Below, piece after piece: positions 12,042 through 22,462 of a DNA stretch of 64,000 nt. The notes under the pieces are model-generated. The model saw only the letters and a program-made list of their open reading frames with translations. It was not told the DNA's origin and made no database searches. The stretch comes from Drosophila miranda (Eukaryota > Arthropoda > Insecta > Diptera > Drosophilidae). How positions within the stretch are numbered: position 1 is the stretch's first letter; every line of letters begins with the position of its first letter. The translations under genes were made by a program, and so were the position numbers. Location: assembly GCF_003369915.1 (NCBI RefSeq), contig NW_022881614.1:33602342-33666341 (forward strand). Direction: 5' to 3'.

Positions 12042-13142
12042 CTGCAACAAAAACAAATCACCAGGCATTAATTATGTTTATAATTTCACAATATACTCGT
12101 ATAAGTGTATACATAAGTACACATATGCATATATAGTACATATGGCTGCGGTTACAGTCAATGTCAATGTGTGTGCCTGGGTTTATGTTGTGTGCCACTT
12201 TATTTGATGTCTGCTTAGAAATTTGCACAATTGTTTTTCATGGTTTTCTGCTTTCACTATAATTTTCGTTTTAGCACTTATTATTAAATGTACCTTTGGA
12301 GTGTTAGATGTATAAATCTAATCTAGTTGTTAATGCAACTTGCACTGAATTCGAAATCTATCTTTTTAATTAACTGCGCAGCAGTGTGATAAAAATATAC
12401 CGTGCGACCCTCAGAAATATACCAAAATATACCGTCTCATTTTAAAAATATGCCGCAAATATACTGACGAATTCAAGTTCTATTATACATATTACTCGTT
12501 TCTGATATTCCGTAGAATATTTCTAGCTAGATAGATCGTTTAGCCCTGCCCACATAATTTTATATGGTTACTGATTCAACTTTCTACTTGACTGGCTTAT
12601 TTTAAATACTTGCTTTTATTAGATTTTGCCTAAAAAAAAGGTTTTAGTGAAAAAGGTCAAACAAAAAAAAGTTAGGGCGTAATTGTTCCTATTGCTCATA
12701 GTTTTATCCCATTGATAAATACATTTTCTACAAGATTAACGAATTTTAAGTACTCCCATTTATTGTATTTTGACTAAAACAAGGTTTAAACAAAAAAAAC
12801 AGTCACAATGTTGTAACGTCAATGTTGCTGGTATTTAAAGTCGTGTTGCTTGTCAGCCTATGGCCATTTGTATACACTATTTGGTTTATTTTATATAAAG
12901 ATACTGTTTTCCAAGCTGCTTTAAAGCGTAATTTAGAAAGACCATTTCTGAAAATGATATGTCTTAGTCGTTACTCATTCCTGGTCTTTGTAAGGAGACC
13001 ACTACCTGCAAAATATCGTTGAAATACCTTTCAAACAGAGATTGACAACAGCCCAAGGATGACCCAAGCCCAAGGATGATTTCCATGTTTTTCACAAATA
13101 GAAAAGTTCTCAGAATACACACTACTTGAATTCATAAGTGAT
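12042..13142. other. Intergenic region between kinesin 3' end and LAPTM4 5' end
   Basis: AT-rich non-coding DNA of about 1.1 kb. It contains a likely 3' splice site (minus strand TTTGTTGCAG, near 12042-12051) just upstream of LAPTM4 exon 1, which suggests a non-coding first exon further upstream. It also contains the promoter-like motif cluster listed separately. No coding sequence is recognised. Confidence 0.5.
12395..12466 (-). promoter_or_regulatory. Cluster of GGTATATTT core-promoter-like motifs
   Basis: Reading the minus strand, four or five copies of GGTATATTT or close variants lie within about 75 bp. One at 12415-12426 (TTTGGTATATTT) matches the Drosophila core-promoter consensus KTYRGTATWTTT exactly. 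They adjoin TCACACTGC, which resembles part of the motif YGGTCACACTR. Both motifs are known from TATA-less housekeeping promoters. The orientation and position, about 400 bp upstream of LAPTM4 exon 1 beyond a likely 3' splice site, make it a candidate LAPTM4 promoter. The cluster recurs in copies C, D and G (near 27073, 39826 and 63398). Confidence 0.45.
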
Positions 13143-13148
13143 TTTATT
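13143..13148 (-). terminator. Polyadenylation signal of kinesin copy A
   Basis: AATAAA on the minus strand about 50 nt beyond the kinesin stop codon. The same signal is at 27821-27826 in copy C and 40547-40552 in copy D. Confidence 0.6.
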
Positions 13149-13197
13149 TAGACTATAACAAACCCTTAAAAATACAAGATGGCAAATATAACATGTA

Positions 13198-15130
13198 CTA
13201 TTCATCATCGAGTATTTCTATGGACGCATTGGGCTCATCCTCCTTTTCGTCCATACTGTCGGATTTGCTTGAGGAAGATTTGAGTTCCTCGATTTCATCC
13301 TTGAGATCCTCGATTTGCTCTTCGTACCGCCGCTTTTGTGATGCCAGCTGCAATGATACGCGATTGTTTAGTGGCAATGGAAAGGCAAACCATCTTATGT
13401 AAGGCGTACAAACCTTAAACTCGAACTCCCGCTCTGCCATCAGACGTTGCTTCACGGTCTGCTCCTCCCACTGCTTGTTTGCCCGCATCAATCTCTTCCC
13501 GCAGGCTGTACGGTAAAAAGTGTATTATACGATGTGTTATTATGCCGAAAAGCGATCCTCCTCAATCTCTTTGACGTATTCGTACTGGGTATTCCTTTTA
13601 GAGTTGTCAAAGAAACCGGAATATCGTGTACTATGCTGCTTTATCAAAGGCTCTTTAAAAATGATATTCTTCGCTATGGAGGCGAAGTTGAGCACGTTCA
13701 GGTTTTCCTCATAGAACTTCTCCAGCGGTGTGACAGTCACTATCATGGCCAAGCGTTCCTTTCCGAGCAGGGCTGCTTGCAACAGCATGGTAAGCTTTGA
13801 ATCGCGAAATGGTATGACGTCATTGTTTGGCTTCTTCCGTGAAGTACTGGCCGCGTCCAGACACCGCCCCAAAGTCATTAGGGAGGTGTTGATGTTTTTC
13901 GCCTCCTTGAGGCGTAACCCGATGGTGCCCGTGTTGTTTACACGCTCCGAGCCCGCAAGGTCGCAAAACTTGTACGAACATTGAGTGGTCATTCCCGAGC
14001 TGTTGTACTTCAACACATCCACGATGAAGACACAGTGGGATCTGCTAGAGTTCGCGTTTACCGAGGTCGAAGCGTAGGTGGAACGCTGCTGTCCCAGCCG
14101 CAGCAGCCGCAAGGCTTCCTCGCTGCTTCTTACGAACACAGTCGTCAGGGCCTTGATATATACTTGACCTTTATTGCAGGAGATCTTCATGGGCTTTCGC
14201 GGAACAGCACCAAGATTTTCTTGACGCGGCGGTATGCTCAATAGGTCGTATACCAGTTCATTGTAGATCTCCACAAATGATACCCAAATCATTACCGAGA
14301 CGTTCGGGTCGGCCTTTGTCTCGAAGGTGTGATCCCCCTGAATCGCCTCCTTCAGTCGCTCGTGATGCCCGCCAATATCCTGGCACAAGCTAAGCAGTTT
14401 CTTGCTTATTTGCATTTCCCGCAACGTGGTCTCGTCCTGGAGGAACTCAATGCAGCCGTTGACCAGTTTTAGTTTGGGTGAGTGGTATAAGTTTTCCATG
14501 TAGATGGTGAATATGTGCTCTAGGCCGCGGGGTATAACACCAGCAAGCACATCATCGCCTTTGTTGGAAAAAACATTATGAGCAGTTGCCCTTTGGTGCA
14601 GACAGTAAAATATCGAACATACCAAGCATTGTGTACGTTTTTCCCGAGCCTGAAGTGCCATACGTCATTATGGTAACGCATTTTTCATCCAGAATCCTGG
14701 GACCAACACAGATGTCGTAGACATCCCGCTGCCCAACGGAGCCATCGAATATAGATGTGAATCCAAAGTGCTTTTCCATTTTGTTGACATTGGTGCTGGT
14801 GTTTTCACTCATCGCGCTGGTAACCAGCACTTTTCCATCGTCTGATACCGAGTATGCTTTGGAGGCGGCACCAACGGGACGCAGACGCAAAAAGACCTGT
14901 GGCCCAGTATCCCCGACACTGCTATCTTCAGCACTCGGGACACTAGTTGCATAGTCTCCACCATTGGATGCGCACTCTGAGCCGTCTGTGCTCTCCCTGG
15001 CTTCATGTATATCATCGAACAGACGCAACTTTTTCTCCGGTCTTGGTCGACAGCGCCGGTCATCGCTGGGATCTCGAGCCATGAGAAATGAGCGCTTTTC
15101 GCGCACTGGTGCTTCATACGAATCGCTCAT
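13198..15130 (-). pseudogene. sub: Kinesin-6 (subito-like), copy A, truncated
   Basis: Exon 1 runs 15130-14623 (start MSDSYEAP) and ends inside the P-loop block GTSGSGKTYTMLG. A 64-nt intron follows, then exon 2 begins at 14558 with DDVLAGVIPR. Switch I (NSSRSH) and switch II (DLAGSE) are intact. Relative to copy D, 31 bp are missing after EYVKEIEE, which removes the donor of intron 2. The frame then reads DRFSA and stops at 13540, giving about 508 residues: a complete motor without the coiled coil. Downstream, a further ~86 bp of coiled-coil exon are missing at about 13491, a loss private to this copy. A Gly-to-Ala change is seen (YIKALTT, against YIKGLTT in C and D). Called a pseudogene because the tail is lost, but a motor-only protein could still be made. 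Confidence 0.8.
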
Positions 15131-16300
15131 GTTAAGGTGTGACGGTTGCCGAATATTCCAAAAGTTTATTGCTGATTTGCAGATTTTATTTTCTTCAATT
15201 GTAGATTCGCGCATTTTTTCAGACGCCTCTGGTAGGGTTGCCGCTTTTTTCAAATTTGTGTAGATGACATCTACGACCAGTGATACGGTATCGAACGTTG
15301 ACAGTTCGTAATATTTATATCGTGATAGTTTTTGCCAAAATTTATTGATATTTTCTATCAAATATAATTCCATAAAGACTGCAAGTTCAAGGCACACAAG
15401 ACTAGAAGCATTTCCCATACAAAATATAGATGTGTCACTTCATACATCGAATATGTACCAAACGAATTTACAGCGTACGCTCCCAGGTCTTCGGTTGCTG
15501 CGTTCAGTGTGACTGTATCCCACTGTATTGTGTGCGCCACGTTTTGTTTTTTTTTCGCTCTGAGAGGTTGTGGGGTTGGTGCATCGCTCTGTGGAAAAGA
15601 GGAACTTGCGTACAAAATACAAATAGAAACATTTTCTTTTAAATATGAAGTGATATAGGTCCTACTATAAGACGCAGAGAAACCTGTTTTTAATTGGTGT
15701 TTTTAGCAAATAAGCAAAAGTGAACGTGGAGTGCAACTGCAGTTATATAGAATCGCGTTACTGTAACTGCACTTTTACAGTAAGTTTCCTTTTATCTCAG
15801 TGCCCACCACCGCCATTGCCTATGCCTCCCCTCGCCATGCGAATCCTAGTTCCTATAATTTTGCGTCGTTCGATTGTTGTTTCTCCGCGTTCCTGCGCGT
15901 TGGCTGGCTGCGCGCTGTTGCTGTTTCTCAGCAAACGCACTAGTTGCCTTTCCTCCCCTGTCCCACACTTCTGCACTACGTCATACTCCGAATTCACTTT
16001 TGTCTCCTATTTATAGAGGCAGAGATAAACTGCACTCTACGAAACGCCATGGAATCAGAGAGAAGGAGAGAACAAAAGCGTCCACGCGGGTGGGTGATCA
16101 GATAGATGGTGTGTGTGCTCGCCATATCAAGGTGGGGCCTATGGCGTTATCAGTGCCAAACAACAACCCGTCGTAAATAAGTGCGAATTTGGAGAGTGCC
16201 AATCAGGTTGGGATCAACCGCAACAACAGCTGTTCTTCGGTGTAATTCTATTCCACACATACATATGTATGTATACATGAGCATGTATGTTTGCTCTGGG
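15131..16300. other. Kinesin upstream region, no gene recognised
   Basis: The kinesin frame stays open upstream of MSDSYEAP to 15418, but this part is compositionally unlike the protein and is probably 5' UTR and promoter. No TATA box or DRE (TATCGATA) was seen. The rest, to about 16300, has no recognisable gene on either strand. Confidence 0.45.
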
Positions 16301-16315
16301 AAGCGATCAAACTTC

Positions 16316-16500
16316 TAGCTGGCGTGGCTATGCGGTCTAGTCGCTTGGACATTTCTCATGCGGTTTTAGGTAGGGACGACGATCGCGCTCTCACTTCGAT
16401 CGTGTGTTCGAATCCCGCCCGAGCTTGTTGGCTTCTTCGACGAAAACTCACGTTAATTAGCCGTTACTCCTTGGGCTACATTAACTTTTTCTTTTTTTTT
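16316..16500 (+). ncRNA. tRNA-like Pol III element, copy A
   Basis: An A-box-like TGGCTATGCGG at 16325-16335 is followed by TCTAGTCGCTTGGAC, which resembles a tRNA D arm. A near-perfect B box TGTTCGAATCC lies at 16405-16415 (consensus GGTTCGANTCC). T5 and T9 runs at 16486-16500 could terminate Pol III, giving a transcript of roughly 170-185 nt. A plausible anticodon stem-loop and paired acceptor ends were not found, so this is not a normal tRNA. It may be a tRNA-derived SINE head or a degenerate tRNA. Confidence 0.45.
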
Positions 16501-16626
16501 CTCCCATTTTGTTGGTTTTTCCAGTTAGGGTTTTCCCATATCATAATATTTGCAGTGTGATATCATCGCATTCAAATATAACGTCAATTGTTTAGTTTCT
16601 CTCTATCTCTCCGTTTCTCTGGCTCT

Positions 16627-16630
<4 letters not shown>

Positions 16631-16660
<30 letters not shown>
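16631..16660. repeat. (GT)15 microsatellite
   Basis: An uninterrupted GT run in copy A. Length and interruptions vary between copies: interrupted near 20411-20441 in B, long near 31395-31429 in C, and others near 44150, 48030 and 52122. Confidence 0.9.
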
Positions 16661-16662
<2 letters not shown>

Positions 16663-17282
16663 CTGCGCCTCTAACTGGTGACGTAATTTGAATCTGCTGC
16701 AATCGCCTTTCTTGTTTTGGTCTTATAAGAAATGTGTATGGCTGCGCAAACCGGTTCCCAATAGTTTACTTTTGTTTTCGGAACTGCGCCGCACCAAAAC
16801 CTCCATCTGCTGCTGCTCCCACCCTAACACCATTCCATATCACATCATTGAAATGTGAGTTCAAGATGCAGCTGGCTGGCTGGATAAGTCGGTTGGTTGA
16901 AGGCGACCATCGACCGTGTCTGGCCATCCATATCAATGCGAATCGCGGTGTTGTCAACACAATAAAGGTGTTGAAAGGATTAAACTCTGTATTCTTCCCA
17001 TGATTGTGGAGAAGATTACTTCCATTTAGGGGTCAACAAATCACACTTCGAACCGTATTTTCAACATTCCTCTGATAGAGACAATCAGCATTGCCCAAAT
17101 ATGAGAGTGTGTTTCTGTATGGGCAGTGTAACCACTGGAATCAACGGCCTGTAGTGGACAACGGTTAGTAGGACATATGTTTTCCTCAGAGGTCGACCAG
17201 CACGCTATCATTCCGGCTACTGTCTCGTCGGCAAAAGGGTGGTGTTCTTTTTATTTGTCTATTCTGAGACCTACGATATTTG
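16661..17282. other. Amplicon right end, no gene recognised
   Basis: Non-coding sequence between the GT tract and the next Helitron. Open frames near 16734-17003 (plus) and 16766-16960 (minus) recur in the copies but show no domain and vary in length through indels. Confidence 0.4.
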
Positions 17283-18057
17283 TTATACCCGATACTCAAA
17301 ATGAGTATTGGGGTATATTAGATTTGTGGTAAAAGTGGATGTGTGTAACGTCCAGAAGGAATCGTTTCCGACCCCATAAAGTATATATATTCTTGATCAG
17401 CATCAATAGCCGAGTCGATTGAGCCCTGTCTGTCTGTCCGTCTGTCCGTCCGTCCGTCCGTCCGTCCCCTTCAGCGCCTAGTGCTCAAAGACTATGAGAG
17501 CTAGAGCAACGATGTTTTGGATCCCGACTTCTGTGATATGTCACTGCTACAAAAATATTTCAAAACTTCGCCCCGCTCACTTCCGCCCCCACAAAGGACG
17601 AAAATCTGTGGCATCCACATTTTTAAAGATACGATAAAACCAAAAACGCAGAATCGGTGAGGATGACCATATCCGCACTCCTGTTAGATCTTACTATAAA
17701 ACGTATATCTCAAAATTTCGCCCCACCCCCTTCCGCCCCCACAAAGGACGAAAATCTGTTGCATCCACAATATTGAGGATACGAGAAAACTAAAAACGCA
17801 GAATCATAGATAATGATCATATCTATCAGATTGCTGAATCTGGATCAGATCAGATCATTTTTATAGCCAATAGGAACAAATCAATTTGCAGTGGCTACGC
17901 AGCGCCCGACGTCACGCTCAGACTGATTTTCTGTCTCTCTCGCACGCACTCTTTGTCTTGTCGTTCAATATTAGCGGCGTCTGCCGGAGGAGAGCCATAC
18001 TGACTTAGTATCGGGTATAACTGTAGAGTTGCGGTGTCCGCAGCAACTCACAACGTT
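17283..18057 (+). mobile_element. Helitron-like element at the A/B junction (internally deleted)
   Basis: Starts TTATACCCGATACTC and ends with AGTATCGGGTATA plus the GC-rich hairpin. It is about 775 bp against ~1.1 kb for the full form, because some 325 bp are missing after GGATGACCATATC. The B/C element has the same deletion. Confidence 0.8.
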
Positions 18058-18674
18058 CACAACATTCATACCCAGAGATAGGGCTTTCGGGCTGTGGGCT
18101 GCGGGCGCCAATTGAATTTATCTGGTAACGAACTACTTGGGCTTAATCTAATTGAAATTCTCATGGTTAAACGAATGAAAACGTTTATAACAGGTTGTTG
18201 TTGCATCTACTTTCGAATATCGGACGTGGCCGAAAAGGAATTGAAGCTTTTCTGGGCCACACCAAAATCCTTGCTACGGTCCTTTTTTTGGTTTTGGAAA
18301 TTTAAAGACAAGCAACCATATATATATATAAAGCATATATGCATTCATAAAGACAATCTGCTTGCGTTTTCATTTTACCTTAAACAACAATATGGGCGGC
18401 GGCTATAAATGGGAATTACTTAAAATTTTTCATTTGCTAAAACACTTTTCAACACATTTGTGCATAAATACTAAATACTATATATGTATAGAGAGAGCAT
18501 ATATGTATAAACGCAAGAGTGCACCTGATTGATGGAGGAAACGGAATGAGCCAAGTAATTATAACCAAAAAAACGTTGTGCGGCTGGGCAAGACGAGGAT
18601 GTGGATGGTAGTAATGCGAGCACGCGCTCACATCACGGTTACATAGTGAGAAAAAAACTTAAAGAAATCACAAC

Positions 18675-19860
18675 TTAGGCCTGGCTCTCATTGCGCCCAG
18701 GTGTTATGTTGACCTGACGATCTACCGCAGACGGGGATGGCACCTGCACTTCGGCATCGGCCACATCGTTGTACGGCGGCGGCGGTGGAATGCTCTCCAT
18801 CGCATCTAGGCCTGCGTCGATCACCTCCAGATCATCATCGTCATCGGAAATGGGGCCAAGGGCGACATCACTGCGTCGCATTGGAGGCGTGTTGGCATTC
18901 ACGTGCATCGTGTTGTTGTTGTTCGGCATTTCGTTGTTGTTATCCATGTTATCATTATCATCCATAATGGAGGAGAGCCACGAACAGGGGGGGCACACCA
19001 GGATTTGCTTCAGCACCGCCAGCTTCTCCGGCCTGATCCTCTTGGTAGTTGGACATGGGCACCTGATAGGATGGCGGCGGTGCCTGCTTCAAGTACTGGG
19101 CAATGGCCTCATCATAGTTGGGCAACAGAGTGGTGTAGGCACGCTCCTCAGCCCCAAAGGTGCTGCCCACACCATTGATCCCGGATCCCGTCTCGAGGAA
19201 GGGAAACAATGTGCGGATATGTTGCTGACGCAGAGTCAGGTACTTGTAACAGCGCCAGACGATGCCAATGCAGTAGGCCTTCAGGAATACAATGCACACG
19301 AAAACGACGAGAACCACCACGACGAGCTCCTCAGGCGGCAGCTCCAGCAGCTTCTCGCGCCAGGGCAAGCGGTGAGACTCGGCAATGATTCGATGGATGG
19401 CCTGTAGGTAGCACAGATAGCCAGCGGCGGTGAGGCTGCAACCGGAAAGAAAGAGCTGGGGAGGTTGCCCACAAAACGATTTAAAATGATCTTACGTCGT
19501 TATGGCGAAGTCAAACAGCTGCAGACAGATGCGACGGTTTCCCCTTGATGGTTCCATAGATCATCATCAGTGTTATGGCTATCATGCAGGTGCACACCAG
19601 TCCGCCCATGTCAAAGTTCTCTACAAGCATAGAATGAAACCGAAAACGATAATTAGTAATCCATCCACGGATCCACTCTGTGTCACTGCTTACGCTCACG
19701 CTTACGATAGTTGAGGGAATGGTCGCGGTAGGCGTAGGGCGGGTCCACTTTGCTCAGGGGCGTCGGCAAGGCCGGTGCATTGAGATCCACAGTGTAGTCA
19801 ATGCTGCCGCTTTCCAACTCGTCCATCATCTCGGGTTGCGCCAGATGACCGCCAGAACGC
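18675..19860 (-). pseudogene. LAPTM4-like pseudogene fragment, copy B
   Basis: Exon 4 (19435-18675), exon 3 (19620-19496) and most of exon 2 (to the deletion join at 19860, donor side at 19706) remain. Exon 1 and the exon 2 acceptor are gone. The exon 3 frame break and the 26-bp exon 4 loss match copy A. There is also one G fewer in CTCGGGTTGCG of exon 2. It cannot encode the full protein. Confidence 0.8.
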
Positions 19861-20095
19861 GTCCACGCGGGTGGGTGATCAGATAGATGGTGTGTGTGCT
19901 CGCCATATCAAGGTGGGGCCTATGGCGTTATCAGTGCCAAACAACAACCCGTCGTAAATAAGTGCGAATTTGGAGAGTGCCAATCAGGTTGGGATCAACC
20001 GCAACAACAGCTGTTCTTCGGTGTAATTCTATTCCACACATACATATGTATGTATACATGAGCATGTATGTTTGCTCTGGGAAGCGACCAAACTT

Positions 20096-20280
20096 CAGCT
20101 GGCGTGGCTATGCGGTCTAGTCGTTTGGACATTTCTCATGCGGTTTTAGGTAGGGACGACGATCGCGCTCTCACTTCGATCGTGTGTTCGAATCCCGTCC
20201 GAGCTTGTTGGCTTCTTCGACGAAAACTCACGTTAATTAGCCGTTACTCCTTGGGCTACATTAACTTTTTCTTTTTTTTT
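20096..20280 (+). ncRNA. tRNA-like Pol III element, copy B
   Basis: A box at 20105-20115, B box TGTTCGAATCC at 20185-20195, then T5 and T9 runs. The base after the B box differs from copy A (CCCGTCC against CCCGCCC), a variant shared with copy D. Confidence 0.4.
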
Positions 20281-21068
20281 CTCCCATTTTGTTGGTTTTT
20301 CCAGTTAAGGTTTTCCCATATCATAATATTTGCAGTGTGATATCATCGCATTCAAATATAACGTCAATTGTTTAGTTTCTCTCTATCTCTCCGTTTCTCT
20401 GGCTCTCTCTGTGTGTGTGTATGTGTGTGAGTGTGTGTGTGTATCTGCGCCTCTAACTGGTGACGTAATTTGAATCTGCTGCAATCGCCTTTCTTGTTTT
20501 GGTCTTATAAGAAATGTGTATGGCTGCGCAAACCGGTTCCCAATAGTTTACTTTTGTTTTCGGAACTGCGCCGCACCAAAACAAACCTCCATCTGCTGCT
20601 GCTCCCACCCTAACACCATTCCATATCACATCATTGAAATGTGAGTTCAAGATGCAGCTGGCTGGCTGGATAAGTCGGTTGGTTGAAGGCGACCATCGAC
20701 CGTGTCTGGCCATCCATATCAATGCGAATCGCGGTGTTGTCAACACAATAAAGGTGTTGAAAGGATTAAACTCTGTATTCTTCCCATGATTGTGGAGAAG
20801 ATTACTTCCATTTAGGGGTCAACAAATCACACTTCGAACCGTATTTTCAACATTCCTCTGATAGAGACAATCAGCATTGCCCAAATATGAGAGTGTGTTT
20901 CTGTATGGGCAGTGTAACCACTGGAATCAACGGCCTGTAGTGGACAACGGTTAGTAGGACATATGTTTTCCTCAGAGGTCGACCAGCACGCTATCATTCC
21001 GGCTACTGTCTCGTCGGCAAAAGGGTGGTGTTCTTTTTATTTGTCTATTCTGAGACCTACGATATTTG

Positions 21069-21835
21069 TTATACCCGATACTCAAAATGAGTATTGGGGT
21101 ATATTAGATTTGTGGTAAAAGTGGATGTGTGTAACGTCCAGAAGGAATAGTTTCCGACCCCATAAAGTATATATATTCTTGATCAGCATCAATAGCCGAG
21201 TCGATTGAGCCCTGTCTGTCTGTCCGTCTGTCCGTCCGTCCGTCCCCTTCAGCGCCTAGTGCTCAAAGACTATAAGAGCTAGAGCAACGATGTTTTGGAT
21301 CCAGACTTCTGTGATATGTCACTGCTACAAAAATATTTCAAAACTTCGCCCCGCTCACTTCCGCCCCCACAAAGGACGAAAATCTGTGGCATCCACATTT
21401 TTAAAGATACGATAAAACCAAAAACGCAGAATCGGTGAGGATGACCATATCCGCACTCCTGTTAGATCTTACTATAAAACGTATATCTCAAAATTTCGCC
21501 CCACCCCCTTCCGCCCCCACAAAGGACGAAAATCTGTTGCATCCACAATATTGAGGATACGAGAAAACTAAAAACGCAGAATCATAGATAATGATCATAT
21601 CTATCAGATTGCTGAATCTGGATCAGATCAGATCATTTTTATAGCCAATAGGAACAAATCAATTTGCAGTGGCTACGCAGCGCCCGACGTCACGCTCAGA
21701 CTGATTTTCTGTCTCTCTCGCACGCACTCTTTGTCTTGTCGTTCAATATTAGCGGCGTCTGCCGGAGGAGAGCCATACTGACTTAGTATCGGGTATAACT
21801 GTAGAGTTGCGGTGTCCGCAGCAACTCACAACGTT
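21069..21835 (+). mobile_element. Helitron-like element at the B/C junction (internally deleted)
   Basis: About 767 bp, with the same ends and the same internal deletion as the A/B element. The pair flanking copy B therefore duplicated together with it. Confidence 0.8.
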
Positions 21836-22462
21836 CACAACATTCATACCCAGAGATAGGGCTTTCGGGCTGTGGGCTGCGGGCGCCAATTGAATTTATC
21901 TGGTAACGAACTACTTGGGCTTAATCTAATTGAAATTCTCATGGTTAAACGAATGAAAACGTTTATAACAGGTTGTTGTTGCATCTACTTTCGAATATCG
22001 GACGTGGCCGAAAAGGAATTGAAGCTTTTCTGGGCCACACCAAAATCCTTGCTACGGTCCTTTTTTTTGGTTTTTTTGGTTTTGGAAATTTAAAGACAAG
22101 CAACCATATATATATATATAGCATATATGCATTCATAAAGACAATCTGCTTGCGTTTTCATTTTACCTTAAACAACAATATGGGCGGCGGCTATAAATGG
22201 GAATTACTTAAAATTTTTCATTTGCTAAAACACTTTTCAACACATTTGTGCATAAATACTAAATACTATATATGTATAGAGAGAGCATATATGTATAAAC
22301 GCAAGAGTGCACCTGATTGATGGAGGAAACGGAATGAGCCAAGTAATTATAACCAAAAAAACGTTGTGCGGCTGGGCAAGACGAGGATGTGGATGGTAGT
22401 AATGCGAGCACGCGCTCACATCACGGTTACATAGTGAGAAAAAAACTTAAAGAAATCACAAC

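Larger units (their letters stand above)
7024..17282. repeat. Amplicon copy A (full length, ~10.26 kb)
   Basis: The boundaries are where Helitron sequence stops (CACAACGTT before CACAACATTCATACCC) and restarts (GATATTTG before TTATACCC). The copy contains, left to right, LAPTM4 exons 4 to 2, a BTB/BACK pseudogene, LAPTM4 exon 1, a truncated kinesin-6, a tRNA-like element and a (GT)n tract. It differs from C, D and G in keeping about 135 bp at 11192-11326 and five bases (TGTAG) in LAPTM4 exon 2. It also has a private ~86-bp loss in the kinesin tail. Confidence 0.9.
18058..21068. repeat. Amplicon copy B (short form, 3.0 kb)
   Basis: Identical in layout to copy A up to LAPTM4 exon 2. At about 19860 the sequence AGAACGC joins directly to GTCCACGCGG, equivalent to a jump from about 8827 to about 16080 of copy A. 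About 7.25 kb is lost, including the BTB gene, LAPTM4 exon 1 and the whole kinesin. Its right block carries variants otherwise seen in copy D. Confidence 0.9.

Noticed and set aside
13198..15130. Assignment of the kinesin to Pavarotti/MKLP1
   Set aside because: The predicted 615-aa length and short acidic tail fit Subito; Pavarotti is much longer.
15131..15418. N-terminal extension of the kinesin by 96 codons
   Set aside because: MSDSYEAP at 15130 gives a length near Subito; the upstream part is compositionally unlike the protein and probably 5' UTR.
16316..16425. A functional tRNA gene
   Set aside because: The B box is good, but no acceptor stem or anticodon arm could be paired by eye.
20453..20746. 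A 97-codon minus-strand frame at the amplicon right end
   Set aside because: Its length varies between copies through indels (64 to 97 codons) and it has no recognisable domain.
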